A stretch of DNA of 8,608 nt from Betaproteobacteria bacterium (lineage in GTDB: Bacteria > Pseudomonadota > Gammaproteobacteria > Burkholderiales > SG8-39): the NCBI GenBank assembly GCA_009693345.1, contig SHXL01000118.1, positions 1-8,608 on the forward strand, read 5' to 3'. Below, one piece after another: positions 5,441-8,608 of this stretch. Each line of letters begins with the position of its first letter. The stretch's first letter is position 1. The position numbers were made by a program, and so were the translations under genes. Below the pieces are notes generated by a model that saw only the letters and a list, made by a program, of their open reading frames with translations, was not told the origin of the DNA and made no database searches.

Positions 5441-6315
5441 GAGAGCGGCTTTTCCTTGAGAATCCGAAGCAGGTACTGCCCGTAGCTGCTCTTTGCGAGT
5501 TTGTTGGCCAGTCGTTTCAAATCGGCCGAATCAATGAATCCCATCCACCAGGCAATCTCTTCCGGACAGGCGATCTTCCAACCCTGCCGGCGTTCTATCG
5601 TTTCGACGAAGTGCGAGGCCTCAAGCAAAGACTCATGCGTTCCGGCATCGAGCCAGGTATGGCCGCGTCCGAGAGGAACCACATTTAATTCGCCCCATTC
5701 AAGATATTGCCGATTGACATCGGTAATCTCCAATTCGCCGCGCTTAGACGGCTTCAGCCTTTGGGCGATGCTCACCACGCGATTATCGTAAAAGTACAGG
5801 CCGGTTATCGCATAGCGTGACCTGGGGTGCGCGGGCTTCTCCTCGATGCTTCGTACCTTATTCTTTCGACGGAATTCAACCACACCGTAGCGCTGCGGAT
5901 CATTGACCGCATACGCAAAGATTGTCGCACCCCGATTCCGCCTCGATGCTTTTTGCGTCAATTCAGACAGCTTGTGACCATGAAAAATGTTGTCGCCAAG
6001 CACCAGCGCGACCGAATCCCTGCCGATGAAATCCGTCCCGATGAGAAACGCTTGGGCAATCCCATCGGGCGATTTCTGCACTTTGTAGGAGAGGCGAATG
6101 CCCCACTGCCTGCCGTCGCCGAGAAGTTTTTCGAACTTCGGCAAGTCCTCTTTCGTGGAAATGAGGAGGATGTCTTTGATGTTCGCCAGCATCAGCGTCG
6201 ACAACGGGTAGTACACCATCGGCTTGTCGTACACCGGCAGCAGTTGCTTGGAAACCGCGAGCGTCGCCGGATAAAGACGGGTGCCCGAGCCGCCCGCAAG
6301 AATAATTCCTTTCAC
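5437..6315 (-). CDS. rfbA: Glucose-1-phosphate thymidylyltransferase
   Basis: RfbA/RmlA joins glucose-1-phosphate and dTTP to form dTDP-glucose, the first step of the rhamnose pathway. From the GTG at 6315 the protein is 292 residues, exactly the usual length. The nucleotidyltransferase signature GGSGTRLYP is at residues 8-16, followed by SKQLLPVYDKPMVYYPLSTLM. LGDNIFHG binds sugar and metal. EEKPAHPRSRYAITGLYFYD and GRGHTWLDAGTHESL are the other conserved blocks. The GTG overlaps the gmd stop (GTGA) and has AAAGGA 8 bases upstream. The longer in-frame opening to 6399 reads through the end of gmd and is not supported. Composition is lower in GC than its neighbours: sampled 60-base lines 5701-5760 and 6121-6180 are 50% and 45%, against about 70% in sampled rfbB lines. 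Confidence 0.96.
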   Translation of the reverse strand: MKGIILAGGSGTRLYPATLAVSKQLLPVYDKPMVYYPLSTLMLANIKDILLISTKEDLPKFEKLLGDGRQWGIRLSYKVQKSPDGIAQAFLIGTDFIGRDSVALVLGDNIFHGHKLSELTQKASRRNRGATIFAYAVNDPQRYGVVEFRRKNKVRSIEEKPAHPRSRYAITGLYFYDNRVVSIAQRLKPSKRGELEITDVNRQYLEWGELNVVPLGRGHTWLDAGTHESLLEASHFVETIERRQGWKIACPEEIAWWMGFIDSADLKRLANKLAKSSYGQYLLRILKEKPLS

Positions 6316-7313
6316 GAAAGGATTCCTTTCTCCAAACGGCCCAGGTCGGCATCCACCATCATCGCGACCAGTTCCTCGAGGCTGGTCTTCGGCGACCAAC
6401 CGAGTTTTGCCTTTGCTTTCGCGGCGCTGCCCAGCACGGTGTCGACCTCGGCGCGACGGAACAGCGCGGGGTCCACCTCGACGAATTTCTCGTAGTCCAG
6501 GCCGACATGCGAAAACGCGATGCGGCAGAACTCACGCACCGATACGTTGCGGCCGGTCGCCACCACGTAGTCGTCGGCCGCGTCCTGCTGCAGCATGCGC
6601 CACATCGCGTCGACGTAATCGCCCGCGAATCCCCAGTCGCGCTTGGCGTCGAGGTTGCCAAGCTTCAGCCGGTCCTGCCGCCCGAGCTTGATGCGCGCCG
6701 CGCCCGCACTGATTTTGCGCGTCACGAATTCCGGACCCCGGAGCGGCGACTCGTGGTTGAACAGGATGCCGCTGGAGGCGTGCAGCCCGTGGCTTTCCCG
6801 GTAATTCACCGTCATCCAATGCGCGAATGCCTTGGCCACGCCGTAAGGGCTACGCGGATGAAAGGGCGTGGATTCGTCCTGCACCGGCGCCTGCACGCGG
6901 CCGAACACCTCGCTCGAGGTCGCCTGGTAGAAACGGATCTTCCGGTCGGTACAGCGGATCGCCTCCAGCACGTTGGTCACCGCCATGCCGGATACCTGCA
7001 CGGTCACCGATGGCAGGTCCCACGATTTGTCGACGAAGCTTTGCGCCGCGAGGTTGTAGAACTCGGTCGGCTGCGCCTGTTCGATGGCGCGCAGCAATGA
7101 CGACAGGTCGGTGACGTCGCCCACCAGCAGCGTCACATCCTTGTCCACCTCAAGTTTCCGCAGGCGCCAGAGCGCGTCGCTGCCGCGACGCGCCACCAGG
7201 CCAAAGACCTGGTAGTCCTTGCCGAGCAGCAGCCGCGCGAGATAGGCGCCGTCCTGGCCGGTGACGCCGGTGATCAGGGCCCGCTTGCGGCCGTCCGGTT
7301 TATTTTTTTCCAA
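6312..7313 (-). CDS. gmd: GDP-mannose 4,6-dehydratase
   Basis: Gmd converts GDP-D-mannose to GDP-4-keto-6-deoxy-D-mannose, the branch point to GDP-D-rhamnose, GDP-L-fucose and others. The 333-residue product has the NADP-binding GVTGQDG at 16-22 and VARRGSDALWRLRKL (40-54), the short form seen in the Pseudomonas A-band enzyme. NLAAQSFVDKSW (87-98) and TSSEVFG (132-138) follow, with the catalytic Tyr157/Lys161 in SPYGVAK. ILFNHESPLRGPEFVTRKI and NLDAKRDWGFAGDYVDAMW are strong family blocks. The likely start is TTG at 7313, the only nearby in-frame start; it overlaps rfbB by 14 bases with only a weak Shine-Dalgarno. It lies between two dTDP-rhamnose genes, which is not the common rfb order, and its partner reductase (Rmd or Fcl) is absent from the window. 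Confidence 0.92.
   Translation of the reverse strand: MEKNKPDGRKRALITGVTGQDGAYLARLLLGKDYQVFGLVARRGSDALWRLRKLEVDKDVTLLVGDVTDLSSLLRAIEQAQPTEFYNLAAQSFVDKSWDLPSVTVQVSGMAVTNVLEAIRCTDRKIRFYQATSSEVFGRVQAPVQDESTPFHPRSPYGVAKAFAHWMTVNYRESHGLHASSGILFNHESPLRGPEFVTRKISAGAARIKLGRQDRLKLGNLDAKRDWGFAGDYVDAMWRMLQQDAADDYVVATGRNVSVREFCRIAFSHVGLDYEKFVEVDPALFRRAEVDTVLGSAAKAKAKLGWSPKTSLEELVAMMVDADLGRLEKGILS
6316..6333 (-). promoter_or_regulatory. rfbA ribosome binding site inside a perfect hairpin
   Basis: On the coding strand, GGAG and AAAGGA lie just ahead of the GTG at 6315, giving a strong Shine-Dalgarno that fixes the start. Bases 6316-6330 (plus strand GAAAGGATTCCTTTC) are a perfect inverted repeat with 6-base arms and a 3-base loop, so the AAAGGA can pair with the sequence next to the start codon. 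These bases also encode the last residues of Gmd (EKGILS), so a ribosome finishing gmd would open the hairpin. Confidence 0.55.
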
Positions 7314-8307
7314 GGAACCAATCCACGGTTTTGCGCATCCCCGATGCGAAGCTTTCGCGCGGCCGCCAACCGAGCTCGCGCTCGATCTTGGCGGTATCCA
7401 TCGCGTAACGACGGTCGTGCCCCGGCCGGTCTTTCACCAGCGCGATCAGGTCCGCGTAGCGCCCGCTCTTCCTCGGCCGCGCCGCATCGAGCATCTCGCA
7501 GAGCGTCTTCACCACCTCGAGATTGGTCTTCTCGCTCGCACCGCCGATATTGTAGGTCTCCCCTACCCGTCCCCGGTCCAGCACCGCGCGAATCGCATCG
7601 CAATGGTCCGCAACGTAAAGCCAATCACGCACGTTGAGGCCGTCACCGTAGACCGGCAGCGGCTGTTGCGCCAGCGCATTGGTGATCATGAGTGGGATCA
7701 ATTTTTCCGGAAACTGGCGCGGGCCGTAGTTGTTTGAGCAGTTGGTGGTAAGCACCGGCAGGCCGTAGGTGTGGTGATAGGCCCGCACCAGGTGATCGGA
7801 CGCCGCCTTCGACGCCGCATAGGGGCTGTTGGGTGCGTAGGAATGGGTTTCCCTGAACGCCGGGTCGGCGGGCCCGAGCGAACCGTAGACCTCATCGGTG
7901 GAGACGTGCAGGAAGCGAAAGCGTGCCTTTTCGCCGGACGCATTGTCGCCTCCCGGCAACGCGCCCCACCAAGTCCGCGCTTCCTCCAGCAGGCTGAAGC
8001 TGCCCACCACGTTGGTCTGAATGAATTCAGCCGGCCCCTCGATCGACCGGTCGACGTGGCTTTCGGCGGCGAAGTGCACGATCGCGCGCGGTCGGTGCTT
8101 CGCGAGCAATTGCCGCAGCAGCGCGCGGTCGGCGATGTCGCCCCTGACGAACTCGTGGCGCGCATCGCCGTCGAGCGGCGCGAGGTTCTTCAAGTCGCCG
8201 GCGTAAGTGAGCTTGTCGAGATTGACGATCGCCTCACCCGTTTCGGCGACCGTGGACAGGACGAAATTGGCGCCGATGAACCCGGCGCCGCCGGTGACCA
8301 GAAGCAT
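7300..8307 (-). CDS. rfbB: dTDP-glucose 4,6-dehydratase
   Basis: RfbB/RmlB removes water from dTDP-glucose to give dTDP-4-keto-6-deoxyglucose, the second step of dTDP-L-rhamnose synthesis. The protein has 335 residues, slightly short of the usual 350 or so. The NAD motif GGAGFIG is at 6-12 and NLDKLTYAGDLKNL at 29-42. HFAAESHVDRSI (78-89) is followed by STDEVYG (136-142) with the Thr-Asp-Glu triad 137-139, and the catalytic Tyr163/Lys167 in SPYAASKA. TTNCSNNYGPRQFPEKLIPLMI and RDWLYVADHC complete the picture. The start is ATG at 8307, with no clear Shine-Dalgarno. It ends with an A7 tract and TAA that overlap the start of gmd. Confidence 0.96.
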   Translation of the reverse strand: MLLVTGGAGFIGANFVLSTVAETGEAIVNLDKLTYAGDLKNLAPLDGDARHEFVRGDIADRALLRQLLAKHRPRAIVHFAAESHVDRSIEGPAEFIQTNVVGSFSLLEEARTWWGALPGGDNASGEKARFRFLHVSTDEVYGSLGPADPAFRETHSYAPNSPYAASKAASDHLVRAYHHTYGLPVLTTNCSNNYGPRQFPEKLIPLMITNALAQQPLPVYGDGLNVRDWLYVADHCDAIRAVLDRGRVGETYNIGGASEKTNLEVVKTLCEMLDAARPRKSGRYADLIALVKDRPGHDRRYAMDTAKIERELGWRPRESFASGMRKTVDWFLGKK

Positions 8308-8343
8308 CCGGCGATTATCGCATTGCGAAGCGTATGGGGTGGC

Positions 8344-8608
8344 CTACTGCGCCGGCGCGTACTCCGCGATCCAGGCCTTGAGCCGGGCGCGCACCGCTTC
8401 AGGCGTCGCGCCTGCAGAAGTGGCCGACGAGAGCCACCCCATGACCTCTTCCGGCAGGTCGGCGCTGTGCGGCGCGCGCGCCCGGGCAATGCGCAGCTTC
8501 GGGTGCGGGGTCGGCAACGTGGTCTCGTCGTTCACCAGAACTTCCTCGAACAGCTTCTCGCCGGGCCGCAACCCGGAAAACTCGATGCGGATGTCGTGCT
8601 CGGCGAAT
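8344..8608 (-). CDS. WbpM/CapD-type polysaccharide biosynthesis protein, C-terminal end only
   Basis: The reading frame enters from the window edge and runs 88 codons to a TAG at 8344. It begins FAEHDIRIEFSGLRPGEKLFEEVLV, which matches the highly conserved C-terminal region of the WbpM/CapD/FlaA1 family. These are membrane-anchored UDP-GlcNAc 4,6-dehydratases, or related epimerases, that start synthesis of unusual amino sugars in O-antigen and capsule loci. The last 60 residues are a variable tail (ARLKAWIAEYAPAQ at the end). The catalytic domain and any membrane segments lie outside the window, so exact activity cannot be read. It is on the same strand, 36 bases before rfbB, and probably in the same operon. 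Confidence 0.85.
   Translation of the reverse strand, partial: FAEHDIRIEFSGLRPGEKLFEEVLVNDETTLPTPHPKLRIARARAPHSADLPEEVMGWLSSATSAGATPEAVRARLKAWIAEYAPAQ

Noticed and set aside
6316..6399. N-terminal extension of RfbA up to 6399
   Set aside because: The extra residues are the end of gmd read in another frame; the GTG at 6315 with its ribosome binding site gives the normal 292-residue protein.
1..8608. CRISPR arrays, tRNA or rRNA genes, insertion sequences, riboswitches
   Set aside because: No regularly spaced direct repeats, cloverleaf-like sequences, rRNA segments or transposase genes were seen by eye; nearly all of the window is filled by sugar-nucleotide genes.

Overview
This window is a stretch of a surface-polysaccharide (O-antigen, capsule or exopolysaccharide) sugar-nucleotide locus from a GC-rich Gram-negative bacterium. 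All genes lie on the minus strand, so transcription runs from base 8608 towards base 1. The gene types (RmlBACD, a GDP-mannose dehydratase of the Pseudomonas kind, a WbpE-like aminotransferase, a TviB/WbpO-like dehydrogenase, a WbpM/CapD-like protein) and the high GC content suggest a proteobacterium, most likely a betaproteobacterium. The taxonomic placement is an inference from protein resemblance only.

Layout in transcription order. (1) 8608-8344: the last 88 codons of a WbpM/CapD-type nucleotide-sugar dehydratase/epimerase, cut by the window edge. (2) 8307-4044: a complete dTDP-L-rhamnose set, rfbB, rfbA, rfbC, rfbD, with a GDP-mannose 4,6-dehydratase (gmd) between rfbB and rfbA. (3) 3973-3540: a HicB antitoxin / HicA toxin pair inside the sugar operon. 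(4) 3507-1412: a WbpE-like aminotransferase and a UDP-glucuronate-4-epimerase-like enzyme. (5) 1392-104: a TviB/WbpO-type UDP-HexNAc 6-dehydrogenase that is broken twice, by a one-base deletion and an in-frame amber codon. (6) 103-1: a short downstream stretch with no supportable gene.

The genes are packed as one coupled transcription unit. Most junctions are 4-base stop/start overlaps of the form GTGA, TTGA or ATGA. Four genes appear to start with TTG and two with GTG. RfbA, RfbB, RfbC and RfbD together turn glucose-1-phosphate and dTTP into dTDP-L-rhamnose. Gmd turns GDP-mannose into GDP-4-keto-6-deoxymannose, but the reductase that would complete GDP-rhamnose or GDP-fucose is not here. The WbpE-like aminotransferase and the dead dehydrogenase would fit a UDP-diacetamido-uronic-acid or aminouronic-acid branch, and that branch is probably not functional from this locus alone.

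No clear undescribed system was found. The most notable observations are the double lesion in the dehydrogenase, a diverged 23-base tandem duplication that copies its start codon, the toxin-antitoxin pair embedded in the operon, and short perfect inverted repeats that bury the Shine-Dalgarno sequences of rfbA and the aminotransferase gene (with a weaker case at the epimerase).
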